A stretch of 64,000 bases of DNA from Acanthosoma haemorrhoidale (GCA_930367205.1 OV884014.1:76983104-77047103); one strand, 5' to 3'; numbered from the stretch's first letter, positions 47,106-59,626 are shown. Made by a program: numbers and translations. The notes: a model not told the origin generated them from the sequence alone.

Positions 47106-48699
47106 AAAATCGGGTCGAATTTAAATAATTACTTTCTTTTATTATTTGTGTTTTGGTCCACCCTTGAAGTGACCGCGAGTGAATCTGCGGGTCTTGGATG
47201 GTTAGTTTTATTTGCACTTGACATTGGCGTAGTACTTGCTTTAACGATTTATCTACCCAACTAGTATACAGAGAGATAGAGAGAGAGAAAAGAATAAAGT
47301 TTCCTTTCATCTTAATATAAATGTTTTCTCTTAACCTGTGAATGTGTAAGCGGAAAAGGAAACAGTGCCTCCTTGATGAACACGAATAAGCCCTGGATCA
47401 CGACAGTGAAAGATGATTTGAGGCACCCAGTTGGCCAGAGGCCGTATCTACTTGCCCACTATAAGTGTGCTTGCTACCTTATCTGTGACCAGTGGGTCAT
47501 GTTCTGACTACCTTAGTGAACCACTCTTTCATATGAAGATGAGGATAAATAATTCCATTAGGATAGTAAATGACTAGTTTATTTATTTAACTCAGAAAAA
47601 GCTGAAGAACCATCACAAGTACAACAATTAGTTTCCCATCCCCAATTATTAAGGTAATTGAAGGAAAATGTTATAAAATAAACTTGGAGTCTTTCCATAT
47701 ATATGATATACCCTAGATGTAGAAAGATATATGTAGAACGGTACAGTAAAATTGTAAAACAGCTTTGTTGACTTTTCACAACTGATAATTACTTCTTTAA
47801 TATAAAAGCTGTCACCTTCAGTTATCTCTACAATAAAATAAAAAGTCAAATGATAAGAGACGTTTATCTCTGCATATGGAGACAAACTAAATTATATACT
47901 AACAGTAACTAACTAACTAAGTAAAGTACTAACTGTACTTTCTATTCTACTACAATTAAAAATTATTAAAATTTAAAAATACAACACATATGCAGTAAAT
48001 AATTAAAAAAAAAAAAAAAAATTAAAACTATCAAATAACCATTAAGAACATATTTTTAGAAATGTCAATAAGTTGTCATAAAATTATTAAAACTTACTAA
48101 AAACACAACTATATATCAATTTTATGGCTACTTACCCAATTGGTTATGTGGGATATTTAGCTCATCCAAATCAATAGTATATTGTTTATACATTTAACCA
48201 GGGCTGCTACATCCCTCCTCACGCTGTGACTGGCTTTGTCCAGGAGGTATGGAGGGGGTTTCTTAGCGTACTAATAAGAAAATAACGTGTTTGCTATTTA
48301 TTCATTTTTATTAATATTATCCAACATTAGGGAATCTAATTTTCCAGCCTATTAATTAATATTCTACCGTGTGTATGTTGGAGCAATGTAATTTTATGTG
48401 GTGCCTCATGGTGGCCTTCTTACTGTAGGTGTTGATTTGGGCTTGATTTTTGTTTCAGATTTTCTTTGCATGTAACCGATAATTTCGAATTCTTTCTACC
48501 AACATACAATTTAGTGCATCTTGTGACTGTGATGGTTCGAAGAATCCTTATGTATCGCTCCATCCATCATCGTAACTTTCCTAAATATTCTAAATTTATG
48601 TATATTGCAAATATTCTGTTATCTAGGAAATTAATTATTTTGTTTCTTTCTTTTTTGGTCGTAAATATAATGATATTATTTTTTATCTTAAATACTTAA
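47106..48699. other. No gene seen
   Basis: A purine tract (gagagatagagagagagaaaa) of 20-odd bases near 47271-47290 and very AT-rich sequence around 48.0 kb. The frame 48466-48699 plus overlies the expected continuation of the Penelope-like relic and is not supported as a gene. Confidence 0.35.
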
Positions 48700-49100
48700 G
48701 ATAGTTCATCTAATTCTCGATGACTCCTTGAAGCAATCCAGTAGGTCGTCCATGTATCTTAACCAATATTTGATTTTGCATTTTTTTATGGATTGTTGTT
48801 AGTTAATATATCTATTTTCTCTAATTCATCTAGATATAGTTCTGCTGATAACGGACTCAAGGAGTTTTGCCATTCTCAACTCTTTAGTTTGTGTGAAGAA
48901 CTCGGTAATAGTTTAGTTTGAGGCACATTTCCACTCGCTATTTCCATGGCGATACCCTGGTTACGTTTCTTGCGTTCCATGTATTTTACTAACAGAGTAG
49001 AGGTGTACCTCCTACGGGGGATAATGGAGAACAAATTTACAATATCGAATAGACAATACAATATCCAAGATGTAGACTTTCATTAATTTTACCTCCTCCA
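48700..49100 (-). pseudogene. Penelope-like reverse transcriptase remnant
   Basis: Three reverse transcriptase blocks occur in the right order on the minus strand, in shifted frames: FDIVNLFSIIP near 49030 (block with FD.VSLFT.IP in Penelope-like enzymes), EFFTQTKELRMAKLL near 48880 (F..QT.G..MG..LS) and YWLRYMDDLLDCFKE near 48750 (the catalytic Y-x-DD motif). Stops and frameshifts separate them. The spacing fits the Penelope-like clade better than LINE or LTR enzymes. No GIY-YIG endonuclease part was found. It is old and inactive. Confidence 0.62.
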
Positions 49101-49199
49101 ATATATCTTTAGCACTAGAATGTTCCGTTTTAAAATAAATGTTGCAGCTACCCTTGACCATTCTATTACATCTTTTTTCTTCTGTTTGGGCCATTGTTA

Positions 49200-49480
49200 C
49201 TAAATAATTACTAAATAGATATTAAATAGACACGAAAATTTTATATTTGGTCTATATATAGTAGGATATCCACTGTTGGAGCTATTATTTGTCCGTTCTT
49301 TAGGAGTGCTCCGAGCGTCCCTACATACTACCGCCATAAAGAGTGAATTGATTCCCGCCAAAAGGGCGTGGCAGAAGCAGCAGGTTGCCTCATCTTCTGA
49401 GTGAGGTGTTAGGAGTACAGGCGACACCAGGAGGTGTTGAGTGATGGAATAGCCTGGTGGGTCACTCTTCCCTACCACCT
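49200..49480. other. Unassigned open region, both strands
   Basis: The plus strand encodes YPLLELLFVRSLGVLRASL followed by TTAIKSELIPAKRAW and a stop; the minus strand is open for 92 codons. Base composition is GC-richer than nearby. It may be a mobile-element scrap, but I recognise no family. Confidence 0.25.
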
Positions 49481-49639
49481 ACTGTACAATGGTACCCTGA
49501 TAATACTGATTATCAGAACTGTCGAAGCGGGCAACTTGGAGACGGATGGATGGGGGGGGGGGAGGACAGACAGACACAAACAAAAATGAGATCAGAAAAA
49601 AAAAATTGAAAATAGATAGGATAATTTATTTTCCAGAGT

Positions 49640-49720
49640 CTTTAGAAAGAAAGACGGTCACGGGTTTTGAACCCACAACCTCAATTGGAAAATTACCAAT
49701 TACAAAGAAACATTTTTTTT
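49640..49720 (-). repeat. tRNA-derived SINE fragment
   Basis: On the minus strand, tgaggttgtgggttcaaaac then ccgtgaccgtc gives a B box. It is part of a longer plus-strand open frame, which is thus probably spurious. Confidence 0.4.
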
Positions 49721-50709
49721 ACGAAATCATTTCTTTTAATTTTTATTTACAGAGGCGTGGTCTACTGGATGAAAATATAGATTACTATTTTATTATGAAA
49801 AATAATAGGGTATTATTGTACAGAACATGTCAAAATCTTCTTCCTTTTTTTTTTTGGCTGATTAAAATTACTTGATTTTTATGTCTTTTGAAAATAGTTG
49901 CACATCAAAACTTCCCGATATTGAATTTTTACCAACAGATGATCACTATTTTTTGAGATGTTGAATATTACATTAAACTTCGATTTAATCGGCTATAGTT
50001 GAACAACCAACATAGAGTCGTCTGTCTGAATGACTTTACCACACATGTACTGAGAGAGAATAAATACATCCGTGTTTGAAACGACAAGAAATAAAAATGA
50101 AAGACTGAAAACATTCATCGGGCAACGAACGATCTTATCTTGTCTTAAGAAAACAAAGAGCTATCTGGAAATGTTAGAAAAATATAAATAGTTGTTATTA
50201 AACAACACCAATTTGATTTCTATTGAAAATAATAATACAGACATAGCTAAGATCACGAGCGGCCAGAGTAAAGACAATTTGATTCAGAATTTGTATTCCA
50301 AGATATCGAATAATAATGAACAGATTTCCACCAATTGGTAAGGTAACCAATTGACCTGCTGATCACCAAGTGATCAGATTTGACCAGTTATTTTGTCCAA
50401 ATTAAATTAGGATTATATATTACAACTAATATTCTATGAATTAATTCTAGAGTTACTTGATTGATTTATGTATTATATTGCTGTGTGACAAATCAATTCG
50501 TTAAAAACTGTGACACGATACCTCATGCAGAGACAAGATTGCCACTGTGGCTGATAGATGGCGCCTGATTCTAGCAGGGCCAATGGTAATTAGGTAATAC
50601 CGGCTACCTTTATTTCAGAGTGAGTTCTCTTCTTCACTTTGCAAGTTAGGTTCTCATATTTCTTCTTCCTGAGAAAATCTCAGTTACAACTATCCTTCTC
50701 AGGAAAAAA

Positions 50710-50795
50710 AACAAACCCTAATGAGCTTAGAATCGAACCTGGGTCAAATACTCTGGTCCCTAAAAAAGACGCGTGAGTCAGTAAGGAAGGGGAAA
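50710..50795 (-). repeat. tRNA-derived SINE fragment
   Basis: Minus strand: ttactgactcacgcgtc as head, and gacccaggttcgattcta containing a near-perfect B box. Spacing is tRNA-like but the arms do not pair, so it is not called a tRNA. Confidence 0.45.
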
Positions 50796-50799
50796 TTAT

Positions 50800-52667
50800 T
50801 ATGAAATTAATCGATGGTCACAGGTAATTACGTAATGAACCAAAATTAATTATGTATATAATAATTATGAAATCTCTTTTTAGTATAATCGATGTAAATT
50901 TGTTCAATTTATAAGTTAGTATTTGTATTTTTACGTGAGTTGCTTATTTTTGGACTAACTTACCGAACTTTTTATGAGCACATTTTTCTTTGGAACGGAA
51001 TTTAAGTCAGTAAAGTTTGGAATAGAAATAGATATACACATTCTGCTTCATATTTAGAATGAACAGATTGTTCACAAAAATTGGGCTTACGTTGTATGTT
51101 ATGAATAAATGCTATGTTGTATTTAAATGTTGTATTTGATAAATCCCACTGGTATTATCAATACCTAAGTAATGTTAATGATACATAAATTAGGTAATTT
51201 TTATATTAATATTGATTATTTACTAAGCCATTGTCGGCAGCGAACCTTGAGGTGATTCGAATCCATAGCGAATTAATGTCTTACGTCCGTTTATTATCCT
51301 TGTTTGAGTTGTTTCTATGCTTAGAAAATATCTGATCTCTCAGATCGTATATCGAGACGCTTTTCGTATTTTTTACCTCTTCATACTCTACAGAGAAAAT
51401 GACTTGCCAGCTATGATTGGAAACACAATGCCTTTTTCATGTTCGTATTTTGTGTTGAAAAGATGGCGATAGGAAAAATAGAAATTTCATTAACGTATTG
51501 GAAGTTGCTGCACGTAGCATCGATGAAAAGTAGAAGCCATTCCTGGAATATTTTTTCAAAAGCAGACTTGTCAAAAGGAGCATTGAATCAAAAGCAGTCC
51601 AGTTCTCCAGTCAGATGCCTACTCGAAACGCTTTGTATTCTGCCTATAGCACATGCTATAAATCTCTTATACCCATTTCGGTTTGTTAAATCGAATATGG
51701 ACGGTCGGAATTCCTCGCGATTCCTTCCAACAGTTTTACAAAATAAATTCCAACAGCATTTTGTCTCTTGGGAGGGGTTCTGTCAATGATTTTAATTTTT
51801 AACCTGGAGAAAGCCCACTATTATTACTCCCATACGTTTCAGTACGAACGGTATTAAACACACAAAAAAACAGACAAATAATATATACTAAGCTGCCTCA
51901 TTGTTTTCAACTGTTTTTTTTTAATCTGTTATAATTTCTGTGTGTCTCTCTGCCAAGTGTGCTGTATCTGATTAAAGACGCGGTGTTTTGCTTAGTTTTG
52001 CGAAAATTAAAATAATGTTAGATTGTCATCTTATTTATTTATAGACAACGTTTTGACTTGTATCTGTCTGCATTTGGTCCATTCGGTGAGGATATAATCT
52101 GTTTACAGGCATCCTAACACAGATCCTAAAAGGTGATCCGAACTGCTACGTTGGGCGAATGAGGGGCTATTGTATTCGGGACACTTACGTGAATACCAAT
52201 ATATTAGTGTATAATATAATATATCCAAATATATATATAGAATGTAGGGAGATATAAAAAAAATGTATCTTTCTACGGATACATATAGACTTTTTATAAC
52301 CTCAGACCCACGCCTTTACACTCCAATGGAATAATTAAATTTTGTTTACAGGGATGCCATTTAATTATTCTAACGATTTGATTTCTTTATGAAATTCTAA
52401 GCGTACAGCATTGGTGTACAATTATAATGAAAGTAAGATTTAACTAAATGTAATACTGTCCCAATCTATTTCAAACCTAAGTAATTTATTTTAATAAATG
52501 TACGTACTAATCAATGCAAAAATCGTCTTTATTATAAATATAATTTTCAATACGATTTGCTTTATTTAAATGATTGAAAGTATTAAGAAATAGAAAATAT
52601 CATGTATTTAAAATGACGATACAGATTAAACTTATCTTATCAAATAACTATCAGCAACTATACTTAC
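50800..52667. other. No gene seen
   Basis: A B-box-like ggtgattcgaatccat occurs at 51251. The 116-codon frame at 51439-51789 plus lacks recognisable domains and splice sites. The rest is AT-rich with TA runs near 52.2 kb. Confidence 0.35.
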
Positions 52668-52774
52668 AAATCTACAGCGTTGTCTTCCTAGATGATCGGT
52701 GCATTCTCGAGGCCAATTGTTCTCAATCAGCGTCTTGACAAAGAAGTATTCCGTCCTAGGTCTCCACCTAGAAG
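52668..52774 (-). CDS. Candidate internal exon of an unidentified minus-strand gene
   Basis: The minus strand has a good acceptor (atctctgtctag), a 107-base open segment coding SRWRPRTEYFFVKTLIENN then WPRECTDHLGRQRCRF, and a consensus donor GTAAGTATAG. The first two bases finish a codon and the exon ends in phase 0. Codon use looks coding. Just upstream in transcript terms lies the 26-bp minisatellite of 52789-52918, close to the branch-point region. No partner exon was located and the peptide is not one I recognise. Its end phase does not fit the exon at 33128 directly, so at least one more exon would be needed if the two belong together. Confidence 0.35.
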
Positions 52775-52788
52775 CTAGACAGAGATAT

Positions 52789-52918
52789 GTTCCGAAGGGG
52801 TGTCTTCGGACACTGTTCCGAAGGGGTGTCTTCGGACACTGCTCCGAAGGGGTGTCTTCGGACACTGTTCCGAAGGGGTGTCTTCGGACACTGTTCCGAA
52901 GGGGTGTCTTCGGACTCT
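52789..52918. repeat. Minisatellite, five units of 26 bp, each palindromic
   Basis: Units begin at 52789, 52815, 52841, 52867 and 52893. Each contains tccgaag and its complement cttcgga around a gggtgt loop. Unit 3 has gctcc for gttcc and unit 5 ends ctct for cact. With 26 not divisible by three, all frames cycle through it, which explains the repetitive open frames on both strands. It has no spacers and is not a CRISPR. Confidence 0.95.
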
Positions 52919-53319
52919 GTTCCTATTTAAACTGCACTCCTCACTAATCAAACTCACACCAGCGGGTGGATTATCCCTTGAACACCTCAAAAGGAGAAAT
53001 GGTTTTTCTTAACATCTCTTTCACTTAAAATGTATTTTTTAACACTTTCTTTGACAAGCAAGTCGAAAGAACTACAATGCTCACACCTCTGTACTCCAGT
53101 GGGCTTATGGCTTTTACCTCTGCTCGTAGCGCGGCTTAGCGGCTTACAGCCTGTCTGTAAATCCTTCTTTTATGTCTGTCGGTTGAATCTCATATCGCTA
53201 ATTCATATTTCTAAATTTTATTATTTTTCGTGATATTTCAATGCGGCTACTTGACATACAACAGAACATAAACTATAGGAATATAGTTTAACTTATATGT
53301 GACGTCAAGAAGTTTATGT

Positions 53320-53480
53320 AACTGTCCATTAGACTACTAACTGCTGAACCGGACTCAATTCCCGGCTTTCTTCATAGGATTGGCTCTTCGGGGGATGGGT
53401 TTTGGGGATCACTAGGCTTTGTGAGGAAAAGTGATTGGCTAGAAAAATGAAATGGAGGTTTACAGGTAAAGCATAGCGCA
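53320..53480 (+). repeat. tRNA-derived SINE
   Basis: gtccattagactactaactg then gaccggactcaattcccgg-like sequence (aaccggactcaattcccg at 53348) gives A- and B-box-like parts. The body continues gggggatgggttttgggg and ctaggctttgtgagg, and its layout resembles the SINE at 34.6 kb. Confidence 0.4.
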
Positions 53481-53715
53481 AATCATGCTCCTAATTGCTA
53501 AAAACTTTATTCATTAACAAATTTATGACCTAATTGGGAAAACTCATTCATGAGTCATAAATATTTCACTTATCCTCTCCCTAATATCAAGTGAGGAGTA
53601 TTGATCTTTTGGTGCCTCTTACTAATTTTACAAAAACAGGAATAAAAACAGTTGGATCTGTTAAATTATTGTTTTCATTCAGTAAGAGGGACAAATTACG
53701 ACTTCGTTTAGGGCC

Positions 53716-53990
53716 CAGTTAAATAATCTTGTAGAGGAGAGTCTTTTAAAAAACTTTATCATGAATAACAATCAAAACACTGGTATATATACAAATATTA
53801 ATCAGTTACAGCGTTAGAACATACTTAAGTGAATGCTTAGGCCCGAGTGAGGGTGTCTTGGCACTAAGCAGGTAGGCAAAGGGTAGGATTTTTGGGTATA
53901 TCTTTACTTACAAAAAACAAGAGGCCCATAAGTCTCAACTGAGGTACACGTTTCCACTAAAATGTAAGATATAATGAGCATTATATAACT
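53716..53990. repeat. Second copy of the 280-bp unit of 40.1 kb
   Basis: Shares agttaaataatcttg, ttttaaaaaactttat, actggtatatatacaaatat and, near its end, tctcaactgaggtacac with 40094-40373. Here it lacks the flanking 150-bp direct repeats, which shows the unit can stand alone. Confidence 0.8.
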
Positions 53991-54557
53991 GCCCGTGGTT
54001 CACACGGAGGAACACAGTTCTTCGACTATAATTTTTCGAATGCGCATGATAACGCAATCAAATATTTTAAGGATTCGTTTCTCTTTGAGAAGATTGGAAA
54101 GGGCTCAAAGACCTGAACATGGAACACATTATTTTCGGATTAATCCACCTCAAGCAAGACCGTTACAAGAAACGGCTCTAAAACTCGTAGGACACCTGCC
54201 TGCCGTAAGAAACCAGTTATTATTGCATCATAAAACCTCTGGCGTTAAAGTCTCTTTCGCAGAAGATGTAAAACGGTACCTGTTATGAAACGGTGGTTCA
54301 GGGGCGAGGCGAAGAGGATGAAGAACCAGTTCCGAAGTTATCTGGTTTCACTCTCGCTTGAACGGGTATGTTCATGAGGCAACGGTGTGTTTTCGAGAAA
54401 GATTTTTTTCTTTTATTTCCTTTCCTTCTGAAAGATTGGGCGAAGAGAGAATGCAGGGAAAGCCCGACGGATAGCCGTGCACCTAAGACAAATGCAATCT
54501 GTCATGACCCGAATCCTCTGAGGGATTGTCCGTTAACGGGTCACTTAATGGTTCTTC

Positions 54558-55190
54558 ATGGTTCCATCAGTCATCCACCAACTACAGGAATTAGTGATTT
54601 ATACACCGCTTCTTACACTGAGTAAAAATTCAATGACCTTCTCCTTAAGTCTTGCCAAAACAGGAGTTCGTCAAGACTCAATATTGCATGCATTACTCTA
54701 CGATCAGTACCTTGTCCTCTGGCGTACCCACATTTTGAACTTGTGGTACTTGGAAAATTAAAATGAATACTCTCAAATCTTGAAGCGTGGCATTCACCCT
54801 TTGTTCAATATCTTTCTGTAAGTTTTGATAACAAACCTGAGAGACAAACTGGCACAATTAAATACTTGATAAGAGACTGACTTGGAAACCGATCACGAAA
54901 ATAAAAGCACAAACTCTGCATTAGCGAATAAAACTATTAAAGAATACACTGGACCAACATTTCCGTTTTCAATTAAAAACTTCTAACCGGTGCACCACTG
55001 TACGTACGAAATTATACCCTACAAACTGATATCGAAATTCCTTACGTTTACGACTGACTATACACTTAGTACAGAAACATTCATAACAAACTGCTCGGAC
55101 ACCCAAACGCACTGAGACAAGGACTCTCTACAGCAGACTTACCTGGTAACATTCAACGATGGCTGAGGAGATCTTCTAAATTATTAACAA
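54558..55190 (+). pseudogene. Jockey-like LINE reverse transcriptase remnant, plus strand
   Basis: In order on the plus strand: KTGVRQDSILHALLYDQYL at about 54655 (the GV.QGS.LSP.LFN.Y block), RLTWKPITKIKAQTLH near 54874 (L.W..HI), TGAPLYVRNYTLQTDIEIPY near 54990 (GAP.YVRN..L..DL.IP) and KLLGHPNALRQGLS near 55090 (L..HPN.L). Stops and frame changes lie between the blocks and the catalytic YADD region is not readable. Spacing between the first two blocks is shorter than in an intact protein, so a deletion is likely. The upstream open frames at 53995-54625 may be further decayed parts of the same element. Confidence 0.75.
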
Positions 55191-55869
55191 TCAGCTATCT
55201 TCAAACTTAGTTAGAATATGTGTGCCTTCATGCCAGAAATGCCATTTTGTCATATTTGCTGTACATTCCCGGTCATGACGCTTCACACAATAGTGAATCA
55301 ATAAATATAAGAAAAAAAGTATTAAATTAACAATCAATTTTTTTATAGAATAATTAGCAATTAGGAGATATATATTAAGCTCATATAAATAACCCAATAT
55401 TTATTGAATAAAACGCAGAATACTCGAATTTTACTTCCAATATTCCAACCATAACCCTGTCGTCATAAAAAGAACACACTTATTTATTTTTGACCAATCC
55501 AGACGAATGATAATATTATGGGCTCATCGTGTTGTTCTCATAATTGATTCCTGCTTGATTGCCACCTTGATCGGACCTCCTCTGGCAACGGAGTTTCAAA
55601 ATTTAATTAGCTCCTTTGCGCGATCCGCTTTTTCTTTCTTTAGATTTTACGATAGTATGCCATTTTGACATATAATTCACAGCAGAATTCATCACGATAA
55701 AATAGCGTACAATTTTATGAAAATATATCTGGAGGAATTTCCATCAATCTTTATTTTTTAGGAATTTCATTTTTGAATTTTGTGGGCGTCTTTAGAGCTT
55801 TATAAAGATTATCGATTTTGTAGAAAATTTAAACCCCTATTTAAGAGATATAATATGTTTCTGTGATAT

Positions 55870-55990
55870 CAAGGTTCAAATTCCCAGACGGAAAGTGAAT
55901 TTTTCTCAATTCCATAAATATGACTGGGTGACTCCCGATCGGCCAGCCTGCCTTTGGGATATAACGGGAGTACATAAGTAAATAATCAAT
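55870..55990 (+). repeat. SINE-like fragment with B box
   Basis: aaggttcaaattccca at 55871 is B-box-like and ctgcctttgggatataacgg follows. The head is missing or not recognisable. Confidence 0.3.
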
Positions 55991-55999
55991 TAAATTTTT

Positions 56000-58900
56000 C
56001 AGATCAATGTGATCAAATTGGATAATTTTGACATGCTCGCTATTTAGGCAGTATTCAATCCTTTTTGTTCAGCGTACTTTGGCTTATCTACGAGGTACTG
56101 ACTTGTACCATTCATAGGCAGATGTCTTATTGGGGCTGGGATGGCGTACTACAAATCAATGCAATTTTTGCCGTAAGCGAATATTTAGAACGATCTGAAA
56201 TTTGTTGCCGAATCTCCTTTATCTAATGACACGATGCAGCAAAGTCGAGAAATTCCTCGCCTTAACGGTGTCAGATTATTTTTATGTTTATAGTTCTTGT
56301 TCATCTGTTAATTATCTTTGACTTTGTTTAAAGTTGTTAATTTAAAATGAATCTCTGGTTGAGAAAATGGCCGAGCTTAACGGGAAAGTAACATCACTAG
56401 CGCAGAGGTTTCACACTTCTTTAGATTATATATATTTAGATGTTTTAAGTTTAAGTAAAGTTTTCATCTCTATAGATCAGATATCTGATTAAGAAATGGT
56501 TTAACCTCCAATAGACAAGCCACCTGCCCTCTGAGTATGCCATAACGTTAAATGTGGAAGAAAAAAAAATCATCGCCCCACTTAACCACATATCACCCGT
56601 GAGGCTAGAGCCATCCGAAGAGACACCCCCCATCCTTTGTGTCCGTGTGTGGATATCTAGTTTACATAGACTTTTCCAGCGATGGATCTGACACAATTTT
56701 TCCCCAGGGTGGGTTAGAAGGCCACCTTCCCACAGTGGAGGCTGATTGATCCATGAGGAGGACTTTTCTTACTTCTGTCCGCCCCTGATGAACTCATCAG
56801 TCCTCTCGGAAGTACTTAAGCATCCTTCGCTAAGTGGCATTTCACTTCAGTTGTTAGCTTCTAATGGCCGGCTAGGAGATGACTTTCTTGTCTATGAAAG
56901 CATGTCTTCGCGGAAGTGTTTTATGGCATCAATAGTTAGAGGCAAAATGAATGCTGTTCCCAAGTCCCTTTTACATTATAAAAAGCTTAAACCAATAAAC
57001 AAGCCATTTACAGCTCATCATATATATGTTATTATAAATAGTTAATTTTTCAATCAATATAAAATTAGGAGGAAATAACAAAAAAAACCTTAAATGCTTC
57101 ATAGTACAAACCATACAACATAATTTGACTACAAATTTTTACAACATGGCTTCCCTTTGAGTATGTAAGTTCTGGTAGTAAAGCGTCCTCTTCAACCCAG
57201 ATACATGATATTTTACATGAAGCGTCCATTTCATAACAACGACATGAATTATACTGTTGATTTGATAAAAGATAATTAAGTCCCATTGTGTGGCCATGTT
57301 TTTGACCAATAACATGATATATGTTAGATTTTTAGTGAACTGAAATTAAAAAAAAAATTGTGTTATAAAAATGTTAATCCAGTTCCTGTTTAACGTAGAA
57401 ACATAAAACTTTGCACGTCACTTTAATGGTCAGCGTTTAGTAATGATAGATAAAATAATTTTTTAGGGTATAAAATATATATAACATCTATTAAGACAAC
57501 ATTATTGAGATTGTACTATGAAAAAAATAATTTATCCGATCCTGTTATGATACATTTTGTTTTGAATTTTCTATTTTTATCTTTTGAATGTGTTCCTTAA
57601 TCGAGTCATAGATCCTTTAACCCTAGGCTCTATTCTATACACTTCGCATGACCTCTATGCAAATGTCGATACCTCTAAATAGATTTATTTGTATTCAAGT
57701 TTTCTAATGTGGAACAGGCTATCTAGTATGTACTTTCCAAATAGCGATATACTTTCTAGCTAACGTTATCTGGGCGGTCAGTCGCAGCAACGAATGGGTG
57801 AGGCCCGTAATTACCTTCGAAAAGAAATTAGATTTCTCTAAGCTGCACTTTAACTGATAAGATAATTACATGACCTTCGCCCCTATTTCATTCGGCAAAG
57901 CAGAACTGCACTATGGTATAGTGGTGTAGTATAACCGTACTACTTGTTAATCCAAGAAACAGTAGTCTCACAGTCCTTGTTTACTAAACAAATTTAAAAA
58001 TTTTTCACGTCTATTGTGTGATATACATACAACAAAAACGAAACAAGGTCCATCAGTGAATGAACTATACATACTATTAGATACGGTACGATGTGGGTGA
58101 GTGAGTTTCTTAAATATTCATTAAATGAATGTGTTTTGATTGATAGTTTTTCCCAAAAATAATTCATTTTATTTCATAAACCATTTCGATCATTGAAATG
58201 TATTTCGTCGTATAAACTTGGAAAAACGTCACAGCATTAAATCTGAAATAGTTTCGTAGTTGCGGCTTAACATTACTAAAACATTTACAGTGTACTCGTA
58301 GAGAAGGGTGCAGAACATAAGCACAGACAAAAGACGATCTCTCCACATCCGTTTAAAAGTAGAGACATTCCGTTATAACTTGTCAATGAGCTTAGTTCTA
58401 GAAATACTATGATGCAAGCCAATTTTAACAATCAATTGCTCTTCTTGAGATTCAAAACCTGAGGCTTCAGTTCTTAAAGCACGTAGGAGTCGCCGAGTAC
58501 GCCATCAGGCCGAAGAAGCCCTGGGAGAAAGAAGACCCAGAAACACTGCCGTTACCGATAGCGGGTCTAAGAACTGGTTTAGAAGAATGTGAATGTGACC
58601 AATCGCCTGATTTGATGGACAGTGTCTCTGGCTGCTAGTATGTTCGTTGAACTGGGGACGACTAATTTCATGAAACATAATTTCAGCACTCATTTTCTTT
58701 AGGTTTTATCTATCGGTAAAAGATTTTAAAGGATAATTGAAACTTTAAAACTAAACGAGACAGTAATAACGAAAAGTACCATTGAAAAAAAAACCAAGAA
58801 ATCGCAGGTAGGTTACAAAAATATCCATGGACACCTACGGACCTCCTCAATATTTCGCTACCTCTCGATATTGTAGGATTGTTCGATTGTTTCAGACGAT

Positions 58901-59620
58901 TGATCGACTTATGAGTGCAATCGATTTTCTATAGTTATTTTCCAAACAATATGTATAATAGCTTACAAGCGCACACTTTTCAAAGGGACACACCCTCCCC
59001 TTTTCCAACCCTTTTCACTCCCCTTCCACTGTGTCCTTCCCATTGTTTCATATTCATTGTAATCCGTTGAAACCGTAAGAAAAATACTTAAAATATTCCG
59101 TAAGGTATTTTTCTTAATATATTTATATTAACTCCTAAATATATTCAACTTATAATACTAGCGAGCTTCTGGTGTATCTAATTGCGGAGCAGCAATATGC
59201 GGGATTTTGACGTCTTTAAACGTTTCGATTATTATTGGATAGTATGAAGTCGATAGATTCAGGACAATTGATGGCGAGCCACTATCAACAATTGGTCATA
59301 TATTGTCACTAAGCATGAAGGATCAGCCTCAGCCAACGGCAAAAGTCGTTGACTACTGGCCATCTGAGGTCCACAATGGCTAGGTGTGGGTAAACGCTAT
59401 AAGTAGAAGTGCATAAGGACCTCAAGTAAAAGAAACTCCCATCCATGTGATGAGGTCCTTCCTCTTGTAGTAGAAAGCACACAACAGACAGACAAGAAAC
59501 AAAATCAAAATACAAATACTTATCGATAGAACATCAAAGATACATCGATGTAACCCCCTTACCCCGTTCCATGTTCCGGAACCGCACTTTCTTCGACTCC
59601 TCTTCTTCGAACCAATACAA
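56000..59620. other. No gene seen
   Basis: Several open frames of 60-100 codons on both strands (56451-56696 minus, 56746-57045 plus, 57065-57286 minus, 58505-58693 minus, 59309-59515 minus) were read. None shows a motif that I recognise or a good pair of splice sites. The plus strand at 58467-58578 is open and GC-richer (KARRSRRVRHQAEE), and could be a mobile-element scrap. Confidence 0.3.
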
Positions 59621-59626
59621 TCCCAC

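Noticed and set aside
49546..49875. 109-codon plus-strand open frame
   Set aside because: It starts in a poly-G run, crosses a SINE B box (read as TGFEPTTS) and continues in AT-rich noise.
51439..51789. 116-codon plus-strand open frame as a gene
   Set aside because: No domain, no splice sites, no poly(A) context; length is within chance for this amount of sequence.
52789..52918. CRISPR-like array of 26-bp repeats
   Set aside because: Units are contiguous with no spacers, in a eukaryotic context. It is a minisatellite.
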